A stretch of DNA of 64,000 nt, taken from Acidiluteibacter ferrifornacis. GTDB taxonomy: Bacteria > Bacteroidota > Bacteroidia > Flavobacteriales_E > Vicingaceae. The position numbers were made by a program, and so were the translations under genes. The number at the start of each line of letters is the position of its first letter. Position 1 is the first letter of the stretch. The stretch is taken from positions 124,001 through 188,000 of the forward strand of contig NZ_WWNE01000004.1 in assembly GCF_009909615.1 (NCBI RefSeq), given 5' to 3'. The notes beneath the pieces were generated by a model, which searched no databases, had not been told where the DNA came from, and worked only from the letters and a program-made list of their open reading frames with translations. Below, piece after piece: positions 36,017-44,633 of the stretch.

Positions 36017-37303
36017 TTATTTACTTGCTGATAACTGCTCTAGTTTGGGCTTTTTATTTAATTGCACTTTCACCAATTTTGCATTCATGGCAGTTTGAAA
36101 TGCCAGGAAAGCAGCTTTGTGCGATTCTTCGATGGGTTTTGCTGGTGGAAATTTTTCTGCCAAGTGATCCACTTGTTTTCCGTTTTTCCAAAATCGATAA
36201 CATACGTGAGGCCCTGTTGCCAAACCAGTACTTCCAACATAACCTAAAATATCACCTTGACGAACTCGCTGACCCACTTTTACATTTCTTTTACTCATGT
36301 GGAGATATTGTGTGGTATAAACACTGTTGTGTTTCACTTTCACATAATTTCCATTAAATCTTGAATAGGCAGATTCTATAACCACACCTGTTCCTGTGCT
36401 CATAATTGGAGTTCCCGTTGGTGCTGCGTAGTCTGTTCCTAAATGCGCTTTCCAACGTTTTTGTACTGGATGAAACCTCCGTTGAGTATACCTAGAACTT
36501 AGTCGGCTAAATTTTAATGGAGACTTTAAAAAAGCCTTTCTCAAACTCTTTGCATTTTCATCGTAATAATCTCCTCCATCCTCAGTTTCGAAAAAGTATC
36601 CGTAAAAATCATCATTGAAGTGGTGAAATTGGGCGGCTTTTACTTTCCCTATTCCGATTACTTCGCCATCTACCATTTTTTCTTCGTACACGACTTTAAA
36701 ATAATCTCCTTTTTGAATGCGATAGAAGTCAATAGACCATGCATAAACTTCGGCCAGCTCAATGGCCAGTGAAGGGCTTCCTCCATTCTCTTGTAAACTT
36801 TCGTATAATGATGAGTTGATCACTCCACCCATTGTTTTTTCTACAATTTCTACCGGTTTTTGCTCCATTTTTATGGAAATAGAATCTCCTAGGTGATAAA
36901 TTACATAATCTATGGCGTTAGGCTGGTAGATGAAGTATTCTGCCTTCGCTGAACTGTCTCTGCGCTGCAGGATGGTGTATGGTTTGCCAACTGCAATTTT
37001 TCTAACATCAAATACCTCTCGCGAAGCTTTTGCCAATGCATCAATCTCCACATATGGAACATTGTACTTTAACAGGATATTGGACAAAAATTCATTTCGC
37101 TGAACTTCTCCTCTTACAATATCAAACGAGTCGGCTAGTAACCCAAACTCTATGATTGGTTCTGGCTGTAATGTGTCTAATGGGGCGATTTCCACCGTCC
37201 CTTCTTCAAAATCGACTGTTCTACTTTGATAGATAAAAAGAGCAACAGTGATTGCCAATAAAAGAGTTAGAATACGCGAAATGATGCGGAACTTCTTTTT
37301 CAT
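36017..37303 (-). CDS. M23-family (LytM) peptidoglycan peptidase
   Basis: 428 residues. An N-terminal membrane anchor (about 8-26) precedes a long periplasmic region with LysM/OapA-like parts (about 60-255). The M23 domain lies at about 270-400: HxxxD zinc motif HLGTD (H287, D291), GVVIESAYSRFNGNYVKVKH, TQYLHMSKRNVKVGQ, and the last motif as GPHVCYRF, with H366 kept and C368 where most LytM peptidases have the third zinc-ligand His. It would cut cross-links or regulate wall hydrolysis. It starts 3 bases after the TDO-like stop. Confidence 0.88.
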   Translation of the reverse strand: MKKKFRIISRILTLLLAITVALFIYQSRTVDFEEGTVEIAPLDTLQPEPIIEFGLLADSFDIVRGEVQRNEFLSNILLKYNVPYVEIDALAKASREVFDVRKIAVGKPYTILQRRDSSAKAEYFIYQPNAIDYVIYHLGDSISIKMEQKPVEIVEKTMGGVINSSLYESLQENGGSPSLAIELAEVYAWSIDFYRIQKGDYFKVVYEEKMVDGEVIGIGKVKAAQFHHFNDDFYGYFFETEDGGDYYDENAKSLRKAFLKSPLKFSRLSSRYTQRRFHPVQKRWKAHLGTDYAAPTGTPIMSTGTGVVIESAYSRFNGNYVKVKHNSVYTTQYLHMSKRNVKVGQRVRQGDILGYVGSTGLATGPHVCYRFWKNGKQVDHLAEKFPPAKPIEESHKAAFLAFQTAMNAKLVKVQLNKKPKLEQLSASK

Positions 37304-37306
37304 CGA

Positions 37307-38311
37307 CTAGTTTCCTTTTTTTAAGAATACGTTTTCTTCAACCCAGGCTTTACCCCAATTTTCGTGCTCTTCAGCAGACCACAATTCTGGATAAAAAATA
37401 CGTTTCTGAAAACGAGGAGGTAAGTATTTTTGCCAATTAGTACCACCAGTAGCTGCAATGTCTTCTGGGGTCTTATGCAAATAACGTACTGCAGACTTAT
37501 AATGCATTAATGGCCAATTGATATTTATGTTCACATCTAGGAAACGTAACTCGTTTCTCAATGCTTCATCCTTTTGCTCTTCGGGCGTTAGTTTTTGAAA
37601 TAAATGCCAAAGGTTGGTATGCTTGAAGTCTTTTGCTAGTTCTTTAAATTCTTTGTTGTATTTCTTTTCAAACTGCAGCAAAGTCAATGTTTTCTTTCCT
37701 GTGGCCAATTCAGTAGCTCCTTTTAACCAATAGATGTTTTCATACATCTTTTCAATGTTTTCGTCAGTTAATTCGCTATCGGTAAATTGATCTCTAAAAT
37801 CTTTGTCAACTAAATTCCTAAAATCCGTAGAGCAGATTTCTATTTTTCTGTATTGTCCTGATTGAAAGCCGCTAGCAGGCAGTAAAGCCATTCTAAACTT
37901 TAAGAATTGCTCTTTTTCCATTCCGTCAATCATGATTTCAAAAGAAGCGGTCAAGGCTTTGAAGTAGTTATTGATTCTTCTAATTCTAGCTGTCAGGAAT
38001 TTTACATCAATATTTTCTTTTTCTGCTAGCTGGTTGTATTCGTGTAAACTAAGCTTGAAATACAACTCGGTAATTTGATGGTACATGATGAAAATTTCTT
38101 CATCAGGAAAGGCTGTTCTTGGTGATTGTAGACTCAATAAAGTGTCCAAATGAATGTAGTCCCAATAAGTCAGATAATCGGAGTAAATCAACCCATCCAA
38201 ATAGGCGCCCAAATCTTGCCCCATAACAGCATATTTGTCTTTTAATTGCTGTAACTGTTTGATTATTTCTTCGCTAAATTCTGATGATTGTTGAGGGTTA
38301 TTCGAATCCAT
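37307..38311 (-). CDS. Tryptophan 2,3-dioxygenase family protein
   Basis: 334 residues from ATG 38311 (MDSNNPQQ); an in-frame start 9 bases upstream is less likely. Heme enzyme family that opens the indole ring of tryptophan to N-formylkynurenine. Seen: DTLLSLQ, IMYHQITELYFKLSLHE (distal His and substrate carboxylate region), FRMALLPASGFQSGQYRKIE, NWPLMHYKSAVRYL with the expected proximal heme His, then GGTNWQKYLPPRF and FYPELW. It is longer than bacterial KynA, and substrate use is not certain. First gene of an operon with an M23 peptidase and GSCFA protein, not with other kynurenine genes. Confidence 0.85.
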   Translation of the reverse strand: MDSNNPQQSSEFSEEIIKQLQQLKDKYAVMGQDLGAYLDGLIYSDYLTYWDYIHLDTLLSLQSPRTAFPDEEIFIMYHQITELYFKLSLHEYNQLAEKENIDVKFLTARIRRINNYFKALTASFEIMIDGMEKEQFLKFRMALLPASGFQSGQYRKIEICSTDFRNLVDKDFRDQFTDSELTDENIEKMYENIYWLKGATELATGKKTLTLLQFEKKYNKEFKELAKDFKHTNLWHLFQKLTPEEQKDEALRNELRFLDVNININWPLMHYKSAVRYLHKTPEDIAATGGTNWQKYLPPRFQKRIFYPELWSAEEHENWGKAWVEENVFLKKGN

Positions 38312-38330
38312 TTCGCACACTTTGTTTCAG

Positions 38331-38338
38331 CAAAAATA
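38331..38338 (-). promoter_or_regulatory. Candidate -7 promoter element of the TDO operon (TATTTTTG on minus)
   Basis: TAnnTTTG match on the minus strand, 19 bases upstream of the ATG at 38311. Confidence 0.4.
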
Positions 38339-38400
38339 ATGGCTTTAAGTGAGAGTACGTTGCTTTTTTATCGCAATTATAAACAATGTAATGTGGAGCA

Positions 38401-38438
38401 AAAAAGAACCTTCAACTGTTTTGTTGAAGGTTCTTTTC
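38401..38438 (-). terminator. Rho-independent terminator of the DUF3108 gene
   Basis: Stem AAAGAACCTTCAAC / GTTGAAGGTTCTTT with a 6-base loop and T run on the minus strand, directly after the DUF3108 stop codon. Confidence 0.9.
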
Positions 38439-38440
38439 AA

Positions 38441-39262
38441 TTAATCTAATTTGGCAACTGGGTTGGCTAATCCGCTGTAGTCTTCTAACTCCATTCGGAT
38501 AGACCCGACTAATATTTTAGCTTTTGCCAAAACAGGAATTTTGTTTTTATCATTAGTAATGTAGACAGTTAAATCTTCTTCGTCGTTGAATATTCTACCA
38601 GTTTGGACGACTGGATGAAATACCATACAATCAAATTTTCCTTTGTTAACTTTGATTTTATCAGTACCCGCATACTTTATTTTTAAATCATAGTACTCTT
38701 CATCCACAAATGCAGGAATGGTGAAAATGTCGCCTTTTTTAGCTTTACTAAAATCTAAAGTTCTTGCATAGTAAAAGGCAGATAGCATGTCTTGCACTCC
38801 AACCGGCACATTAAATTCTTGAGCCTTTTGATTTCTCACCATTTTCTTATGCTGAAAAAATTGATAGTCTTGAGCTTTACTGTAGCCTCCCTCGTTTATT
38901 CTCCTTACAAAAACCCAAGGAAAAACTCCATCTGCATCCATGTAAGTTTCATACTTATCTCTCACTTTAAAGAACCAATCAAAGGTGTTTACGCTAATTC
39001 CTGTGCCTACCATGTGGTAAATTTCTCTACCATTAATTTTTTGGGGAGCTTTTTTAACTTCTAAGGTAGCTTCTCCCGCGGTCATCCAACCGTAATTAAC
39101 AGAATATTTAAGTTTCTCTCCCGGTTGGAAAGTTTGATGTTTTATTGTTCTAAATTGTGCGCTATCTAAATCTTCTTGAAAAAGACCTTGATGCTGATCT
39201 GTGGTATAGCCAGCAAGACTACCCAAGATGTAAATCGCTGTAAATCCAATAAGCTTTTTCAT
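38441..39262 (-). CDS. DUF3108-domain exported protein
   Basis: 273 residues from ATG 39262, which gives a signal-type N-terminus (MKKLIGFTAIYILGSLAG); the frame is open 57 bases further upstream. The DUF3108 pattern follows: FQPGEKLKYSVNYGWMTAGEATLEV near 40-65, then FDWFFKVRDKYETYMD, VFPWVFVRRINEGGYSK, DMLSAFYYARTLDFSKAKKGD and VYITNDKNKIPVLAKAKI. An envelope beta-rich protein present across Gram-negatives; function unknown. Single gene with its own terminator. Confidence 0.85.
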   Translation of the reverse strand: MKKLIGFTAIYILGSLAGYTTDQHQGLFQEDLDSAQFRTIKHQTFQPGEKLKYSVNYGWMTAGEATLEVKKAPQKINGREIYHMVGTGISVNTFDWFFKVRDKYETYMDADGVFPWVFVRRINEGGYSKAQDYQFFQHKKMVRNQKAQEFNVPVGVQDMLSAFYYARTLDFSKAKKGDIFTIPAFVDEEYYDLKIKYAGTDKIKVNKGKFDCMVFHPVVQTGRIFNDEEDLTVYITNDKNKIPVLAKAKILVGSIRMELEDYSGLANPVAKLD

Positions 39263-39513
39263 AGTTATATATTTTGTAACTGTATTCCAATATTTATGCC
39301 AGATGCTTATAGAATTCATTTCGTGGATGATATTTATAGTCGATTAAGTCACTTATGAATAGTATTCACTATAAAATTAAGGGTTTGATTTTAATGTAAT
39401 GTTTGGAATCATAAAAATTCGAAAAATCTGGTAGTAATAAAAGTTAGAAATACGCTGATTACCGTATTTACTTCAGAGAGGAACAAGTAGACTTTTGTTG
39501 AAAACAAGTAAAT

Positions 39514-40011
39514 ATGAAAAGGATAATCATAAGTGTATTCATCAGTGCAGCATTTATGGCTTGTAAAAAGGATGATGAAGTAAAGCCAGAAATTCCAGAA
39601 GTTAAAAATCCAACTGTCAGTTGTGGAGAACGTAAGATCTGTTTTGATATAGAGGATTCTTCGTATACAAGTAATGTTGGAATGTATCACTTGGATGATA
39701 CTTCCTATTTCGCTAAATATGAAAGCAATGGAAAGCAGCTATCCATTGATTGGTTTACTCAGGATCCAATGGTAGGTTCCTTCCCTGCAGGCAATGTTAA
39801 AATGAAAGGCAAGTCTAGGATTTATTGGTTTCCTGATGCTTCTTCAACTTATTGGATGAGCGATAGTGGGGAAGTCAACATTACAAAGCACGAAGGGAAT
39901 AAAGTATCAGCAACTTTTAATGGTAGATTACAAAAATTAGTAAATGGTAGCCCGAATGGAGAGGTGCTATTTGTCAAAAATGGAGTTTTTACGGATGGCT
40001 CCTATTTTTAG
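39514..40011 (+). CDS. Small lipoprotein of unknown function
   Basis: 165 residues with a lipoprotein signal (lipobox AAFMAC, Cys at 16) followed by the charged run KKDDEVKPEIPEV that is usual at the mature N-terminus of Bacteroidota lipoproteins. The body has two further Cys (VSCGERKICFD) and aromatic beta-strand patterns. No family recognised. It stands alone, preceded by about 250 bases without a gene and followed by a terminator. Confidence 0.65.
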   Translation: MKRIIISVFISAAFMACKKDDEVKPEIPEVKNPTVSCGERKICFDIEDSSYTSNVGMYHLDDTSYFAKYESNGKQLSIDWFTQDPMVGSFPAGNVKMKGKSRIYWFPDASSTYWMSDSGEVNITKHEGNKVSATFNGRLQKLVNGSPNGEVLFVKNGVFTDGSYF

Positions 40012-40033
40012 TTGATTGGTTAAACTAAAAAAC

Positions 40034-40074
40034 AGAAAGGGCTTTTACAGAATTTGTAAATGCCCTTTTTTTTG
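40034..40074. terminator. Bidirectional rho-independent terminator
   Basis: Stem AAAGGGCTTTTACA / TGTAAATGCCCTTT with one mismatch and T or A runs at both sides; follows the lipoprotein gene and lies 50 bases past the leuS stop on the other strand. Confidence 0.82.
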
Positions 40075-40124
40075 TTTTGCTTCTTGTTGATTAATCGAAG
40101 CCATTTTTAATTAATAATCAACCA

Positions 40125-43100
40125 TTAGATAACAATGTTCACAATCTTCTTCGGTACAATAATTACTTTTTTAGGGGTTTTCCCATCCAGCCATTTTTGA
40201 GATTCTTCATGCTCCATTACCGTTTTTTCTATTTCTTCTTTCGATAAATCCAATGGCATTTCTAACATGAACCTCATTTTTCCATTGAATGAAACTGGGT
40301 ATTTATGAGAAGACTCCACTAAATATTTGGCTTCAAATTTTGGAAATGCTTGTAAGGTTACACTTTCAGTATTTCCTAATTTATGCCACAACTCTTCAGC
40401 AATGTGAGGAGCATAAGGAGTAATTAAAATCACCAATTGTTCCAATATGGTTTTGTTGTTCGATTTTAAATCGTTCAACTCATTCACACAAATCATGAAG
40501 GCACTGACCACTGTATTAAAAGAAAAGCGTTCAATGTCGTCTTCTACTTTTTTAATGGTTTTATGCAATACTTTCAATTCTTCTTTGGTTGGCTCTGCAT
40601 TCGTTACACTGAAGTTATTTTCTCCGTCGTGAAACAAACGCCAGAATTTCCGCAAAAATCGATGAACGCCTTCAATACTGTCCGTGTCCCAGGGCTTTGA
40701 TTGCTCTAATGGGCCTAAGAACATTTCAAATAAACGCAAGGTGTCGGCTCCGTAGCTTTCGATAATATTATCAGGGTTCACCACATTGAATTTAGATTTT
40801 GACATCTTTTCAATTTCCCCTAAACATATAAATTGGTTCTGGAATAGAAAAGTTGAATTCATATAGTTAGAAAATTCTTTGTCATTTTTTAAAGCTTCAA
40901 CATTTAATGAATATCCATCCACATGCTTGATTGGGATTTGGGCTTTTATAATACTAGATGGGGTAGCCCAATAGGAAACTTTTCCTTTAAAGTTTGGATA
41001 AATAGCTTTTAATCGTTCTGTCTCAGATGCTTCATGTTCTTTGATTAGCAATTTTAGTTGCTCAGAGAGATTTTTTTCATCCGGTTTTGTAATTGATGAA
41101 TTAGTCCAAGCTTCGTAGTATTCTTTTGAGATGTGGATTAGCTTTCCATCAAACTCTATGTTTTTGATGATGTCATTGTCGTTTATTCCTGACTGGTCTA
41201 TTGAGAATAAAATCCTATAAATAAATCTACTATTCCCAGTAATCATCCCCTGATTAATCATTTTCTTAAACGGCTCATCAAACGGCAAAAATCCTTTGTC
41301 GTTTAAGAATTTAGTCCAAAATCGAGCATACAATAAATGACCAGTCGCATGCTCAGCTCCACCCATGTATAAATCTACATTTTTCCAATAATTCAAGGCG
41401 TCTTGGCTAGCAAACTCACCTGTATTATTTGGGTCTAAATAACGTGCAAAATACCACGAAGAGCCTGCCCAACCTGGCATGGTGTTCGTTTCAATGGGAT
41501 GTCCTTCAGCAGTTTTCCAATTTTCTGCTCTTGCCAAAGGTGGCTCCCCATCTTCGGTTGGTAAATATTTATCTACTTCTGGTAACTCCAATGGTAATTC
41601 ACTTTCGTCCATCGCTGTCGCAATTCCATTCTTGTAATAAATTGGAATCGGTTCACCCCAATACCGTTGTCTGCTAAAAACCGCATCTCTCAATCGGTAG
41701 TTGGTTTTTCCTTTCCCAATTCCTTTTGCTTCCATTGCTTCAATGGCTTTTACTATGGCGTCTTTTACTTTCAATCCGTTCAAGAAATCTGAATTGCAAA
41801 TAATACCTTCTTTGTTGGCATCAGCTCCTTCAGAAATATTTTGTCCTTCTATAATAACAGGAATAGTTAAACCGAATTTATGTGCAAAATCCCAGTCCCG
41901 CTGATCGCCACCAGGAACGGCCATTACAGCCCCGGTTCCGTAGCTTGCCAATACATAATCGGCAATCCAAATTGGAATCAAATTCCCTGAAAAAGGATGC
42001 TTGGCATATGCGCCAGTAAATTCACCGCTTACTTGTTTTACATCTGCCATTCTTTCTCGTTCAGAACGGGCAGCAGCTTTTACTTGGTATGCTTCTATGG
42101 CTTTTTTTTGTTCAGCTGTTGTAATGTGATTGACTAACTCATGCTCTGGCGCTATCACCATAAAACTTACCCCAAAAATGGTGTCAGGGCGAGTCGTAAA
42201 TACATCTATCTTTTCTTTGTGTTGATCAATTTCAAAGGAAACTAAAGCACCAACCGATTTCCCAATCCAGTTGCGCTGAATTTCTTTAATAGCATCTGTC
42301 CAATCTAATTGATCTAATCCGGTCAATAAGCGCTCTGCATAAGCCGTAATTCGCATGCTCCATTGTTGCATTTTTTTACGCTCCACAGGGTGGCCACCTC
42401 TTTCAGAAACACCGTCTTTGATTTCGTCGTTTGCCAATACAGTTCCTAAAGCAGGGCACCAGTTCACAAATGAATCTGAAAGATAAGTCAATCGATAATT
42501 CATCAAAATGGCTTGCTGCTCTTTCTCATTCATTGCATTCCATTCTGCTGCTGTAAACACCGTCTCTTGGTCGCCATGCGCTTTTGCGGCTGCATTTCCT
42601 TCTTTTTCAAATAAAGCCACTAAGTTTTTGATATCGTCTGCTTTATCTAATTCCGTATTGTAATACGAATGGAATAACTGTAAGAATATCCACTGCGTCC
42701 ATTTGTAATAGTTGGGGTCAGAAGTTCTCACTTCTCTGTCCCAATCGTATGAAAATCCAATTTGATCCAACTGCTCACGGTACCTTTTAAGGTTTGCCGC
42801 TGTTGTAATAGCAGGATGTTGCCCCGTTTGAATGGCGTATTGCTCAGCAGGTAAACCAAACGCATCGTAACCCATAGGGTGCAATACATTAAATCCTTTG
42901 TGTTTTTTGTAACGCGCATAAATATCAGAAGCGATATAACCGAGTGGATGTCCTACGTGCAGTCCTGCTCCGGATGGATAAGGGAACATGTCCAGCACAT
43001 AAAATTTCTCTTTCGAATTGTCTATTTCGGTTTTGTACGTCTTGTTTTCTTGCCAAAAGGTTCTCCATTTGGCTTCTATCGCTCTAAAATTATAATCCAT
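40125..43100 (-). CDS. leuS: Leucyl-tRNA synthetase
   Basis: Charges tRNA-Leu. 991 residues; bacterial LeuRS is usually nearer 860-930. ATP motifs are HVGH at 48-51 in YPSGAGLHVGHPLGY and KMSKS at 765-769. An editing domain (about 225-420) has the TTRPDT motif as FTTRPDTIFGV and GTGAVMAVPGGDQRDWDF. The extra length lies mostly between MINQGMITGNS and EKMSKSKFN, about 140 residues with IDQSGINDNDIIKN, DEKNLSEQLKLLIKEHEA and a VDGYSLNVEAL block. The anticodon-binding and C-terminal parts are complete. It has a -7 candidate 25 bases upstream. Confidence 0.96.
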   Translation of the reverse strand: MDYNFRAIEAKWRTFWQENKTYKTEIDNSKEKFYVLDMFPYPSGAGLHVGHPLGYIASDIYARYKKHKGFNVLHPMGYDAFGLPAEQYAIQTGQHPAITTAANLKRYREQLDQIGFSYDWDREVRTSDPNYYKWTQWIFLQLFHSYYNTELDKADDIKNLVALFEKEGNAAAKAHGDQETVFTAAEWNAMNEKEQQAILMNYRLTYLSDSFVNWCPALGTVLANDEIKDGVSERGGHPVERKKMQQWSMRITAYAERLLTGLDQLDWTDAIKEIQRNWIGKSVGALVSFEIDQHKEKIDVFTTRPDTIFGVSFMVIAPEHELVNHITTAEQKKAIEAYQVKAAARSERERMADVKQVSGEFTGAYAKHPFSGNLIPIWIADYVLASYGTGAVMAVPGGDQRDWDFAHKFGLTIPVIIEGQNISEGADANKEGIICNSDFLNGLKVKDAIVKAIEAMEAKGIGKGKTNYRLRDAVFSRQRYWGEPIPIYYKNGIATAMDESELPLELPEVDKYLPTEDGEPPLARAENWKTAEGHPIETNTMPGWAGSSWYFARYLDPNNTGEFASQDALNYWKNVDLYMGGAEHATGHLLYARFWTKFLNDKGFLPFDEPFKKMINQGMITGNSRFIYRILFSIDQSGINDNDIIKNIEFDGKLIHISKEYYEAWTNSSITKPDEKNLSEQLKLLIKEHEASETERLKAIYPNFKGKVSYWATPSSIIKAQIPIKHVDGYSLNVEALKNDKEFSNYMNSTFLFQNQFICLGEIEKMSKSKFNVVNPDNIIESYGADTLRLFEMFLGPLEQSKPWDTDSIEGVHRFLRKFWRLFHDGENNFSVTNAEPTKEELKVLHKTIKKVEDDIERFSFNTVVSAFMICVNELNDLKSNNKTILEQLVILITPYAPHIAEELWHKLGNTESVTLQAFPKFEAKYLVESSHKYPVSFNGKMRFMLEMPLDLSKEEIEKTVMEHEESQKWLDGKTPKKVIIVPKKIVNIVI

Positions 43101-43543
43101 CAGTTATTATGCTTTTTGAAGCTGCAAAAGTATCAATAATGACCTGAACTAGAAATTAAAAAATACCAGTAAATAGGTAGAGTAAATTACCTTTTTGTCG
43201 TGAAAGTAATAGAATAGCAAAAGATCAAATTTGTAGAAACTACTGATTATAATCTAAGATGCATGCAATATCCAATTCAATGAATTCTATTTGGAAAAGT
43301 AATTTCTGGAAAAAAGTGATTTTATTTTCAATAAAATGTAAGCAGTTTTTCTGGAGGTACCTTATGGAAATCGTCATCTTGTTTTTTATTACATAATTTC
43401 ATTCAGTTGGGTTTTTACACAATACAAAGCCAATGGATCACTCTGGTCAAGTGGTCAAGCAAGGGTGAGTGGTATTGCATGCTCTTAGGTTTCTCAGATC
43501 TTTTGAACAAATTAGGGGATTAGTATTACTGAAATTTTTTTAT
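43101..43543. other. Intergenic stretch between leuS and the SPFH gene
   Basis: About 440 bases with no convincing gene. It holds the leuS -7 candidate (43125-43132), an AT hairpin ATTTTATT/AATAAAAT (43319-43337), and an 8-base direct repeat GGTCAAGT/GGTCAAGC (43445-43460). A 45-codon open frame (43259-43396, hydrophobic and Trp/Phe-rich) has no support. The stretch ends at the palindrome before the SPFH gene. Confidence 0.5.
43125..43132 (-). promoter_or_regulatory. Candidate -7 promoter element of leuS (TACTTTTG on minus)
   Basis: TAnnTTTG match on the minus strand, 24 bases upstream of the leuS ATG. Confidence 0.4.
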
Positions 43544-43567
43544 TATCATTGTGATATCAAAATGATA
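43544..43567. promoter_or_regulatory. 24-bp palindrome before the SPFH gene, candidate operator
   Basis: Arms TATCAT and ATGATA around a central GATATC; 11 of 12 base pairs match. It ends 5 bases before the SPFH start codon. Because the downstream gene pair encodes an Arc-type DNA-binding protein, self-regulation through this site is plausible. Confidence 0.5.
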
Positions 43568-43572
43568 TTATT

Positions 43573-44424
43573 ATGAAAGAAGAAAAGAATGTTAAAGTAA
43601 CCAATGGTTATGTAGCACTATCAGTTTTAGGGGTTTTCTTATTGACCATGATTTTGGGAATAGCATTATTCAAGAACCCATTTTTTTTAGGATTGTTGGT
43701 AGTAATTTTATTCATTGCGCCGGGTTTCTTCACTGTGAATCCTAATGGCTCTAAGGTTTTAGTTTTGTTTGGAGCTTATAAAGGGACGGTAAGAGAAAAT
43801 GGTTTTCATTGGGCAAATCCTTTTTACAGTAAACAACGGATCTCACTTCGAGCAAGGAATTTCGATAGTGAACGAGTAAAGGTGAATGACAAAGTTGGAA
43901 ACCCAATTTTGATTAATGTAATTGCAGTATGGCGGGTACGTGATACTTTTAAAGCAGCTTTTGAAGTAGATAAGTATGAGGAGTTTGTACGAGTTCAAAC
44001 AGATGCAGCAGTGAGAAAGTTAGCAGGATCTTACCCATATGATAATTTTGATGATGAACGTGCTGAGCTAACTTTACGTTCAGGAATGGATGAGGTGAAT
44101 GATGCCTTGGAAAATGAAATAACGGAGCGTTTGGCGATGGCAGGAATAGAGGTGATGGAGGCTCGAATTGGTTATTTGGCTTATGCGCCTGAAATTGCAA
44201 GTGCCATGCTGAAGCGTCAGCAAGCAGTGGCAATTGTTGCTGCGAGAAAGAAAATAGTAGAAGGAGCTGTTGGAATGGTAGAAGATGCGTTAGAACAATT
44301 ATCTCGAGATAATATTATTGAGTTTGACGATGATAAGAAAGCATCAATGGTGAGTAATTTGATGGTAGTTTTGTGCGGAGATAAAGAAGTAATACCAGTA
44401 GTGAATACGGGTAGTTTAAACTAG
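43573..44424 (+). CDS. SPFH-domain (stomatin/prohibitin/flotillin-like) membrane protein
   Basis: 283 residues. Two close hydrophobic segments lie at about 12-34 and 36-55, then an SPFH domain at about 58-210 (VNPNGSKVLVLFGAYKGTVRENG, FDSERVKVNDKVGNPILINVIAVWRVRD, VQTDAAVRKLAGSYPYD, AMAGIEVMEARIGYLAYAPEIASAMLKRQQA). A helical C-terminus with IVEGAVGMVEDALEQL ends the protein. SPFH proteins form membrane-bound rings that organise membrane microdomains or hold proteases. It begins 5 bases after a 24-bp palindrome and is followed after 32 bases by a tiny Arc-type DNA-binding protein gene, an unusual partner. Confidence 0.92.
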   Translation: MKEEKNVKVTNGYVALSVLGVFLLTMILGIALFKNPFFLGLLVVILFIAPGFFTVNPNGSKVLVLFGAYKGTVRENGFHWANPFYSKQRISLRARNFDSERVKVNDKVGNPILINVIAVWRVRDTFKAAFEVDKYEEFVRVQTDAAVRKLAGSYPYDNFDDERAELTLRSGMDEVNDALENEITERLAMAGIEVMEARIGYLAYAPEIASAMLKRQQAVAIVAARKKIVEGAVGMVEDALEQLSRDNIIEFDDDKKASMVSNLMVVLCGDKEVIPVVNTGSLN

Positions 44425-44456
44425 AAGTGAACTGCTAAGATCAAAACAAGGATTGA

Positions 44457-44633
44457 ATGAGTAAGAAAAAAACTTTTGCACTGCGGATAGATCCGGAGCT
44501 TTTCAAGCAAATTGAAAAGTGGGCCGACGATGAGTTTCGTAGTGTAAACGGCCAAATAGAATGGATGATTAGCAAAAGTTTAAAAGATGCTAAACGGCTA
44601 AAATCTAAGAAACAAAATGAAAGCGAAGAGTAA
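44457..44633 (+). CDS. Arc-type ribbon-helix-helix protein
   Basis: 58 residues with the ribbon-helix-helix pattern of Arc-like repressors. A basic start leads into the beta strand (KKKTFALRIDPEL, about 3-15), helix A follows (FKQIEKWADDEFR, about 16-28), then the turn SVNGQ and helix B (IEWMISKSLKDAKRL, about 34-48), with a Lys/Glu tail. RHH proteins bind palindromic operators as dimers or tetramers. It lies 32 bases after the SPFH stop and probably shares its mRNA. The last three codons form one arm of the terminator hairpin. No toxin gene is nearby, so this is not an obvious toxin-antitoxin pair. Confidence 0.85.
   Translation: MSKKKTFALRIDPELFKQIEKWADDEFRSVNGQIEWMISKSLKDAKRLKSKKQNESEE

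Noticed and set aside
43319-43337. AT-only hairpin ATTTTATT/AATAAAAT as a terminator
   Set aside because: No GC pairs, weak T run, and not placed after a gene.
43259-43396. 45-codon open frame in the leuS-SPFH gap
   Set aside because: No ribosome-binding site, no promoter, odd Trp/Phe-rich make-up and no family; likely chance in AT-rich DNA.
44457-44633. RHH gene as the antitoxin of a toxin-antitoxin pair
   Set aside because: No small toxin gene is beside it; its partner is a membrane SPFH protein, so a regulator role fits better.
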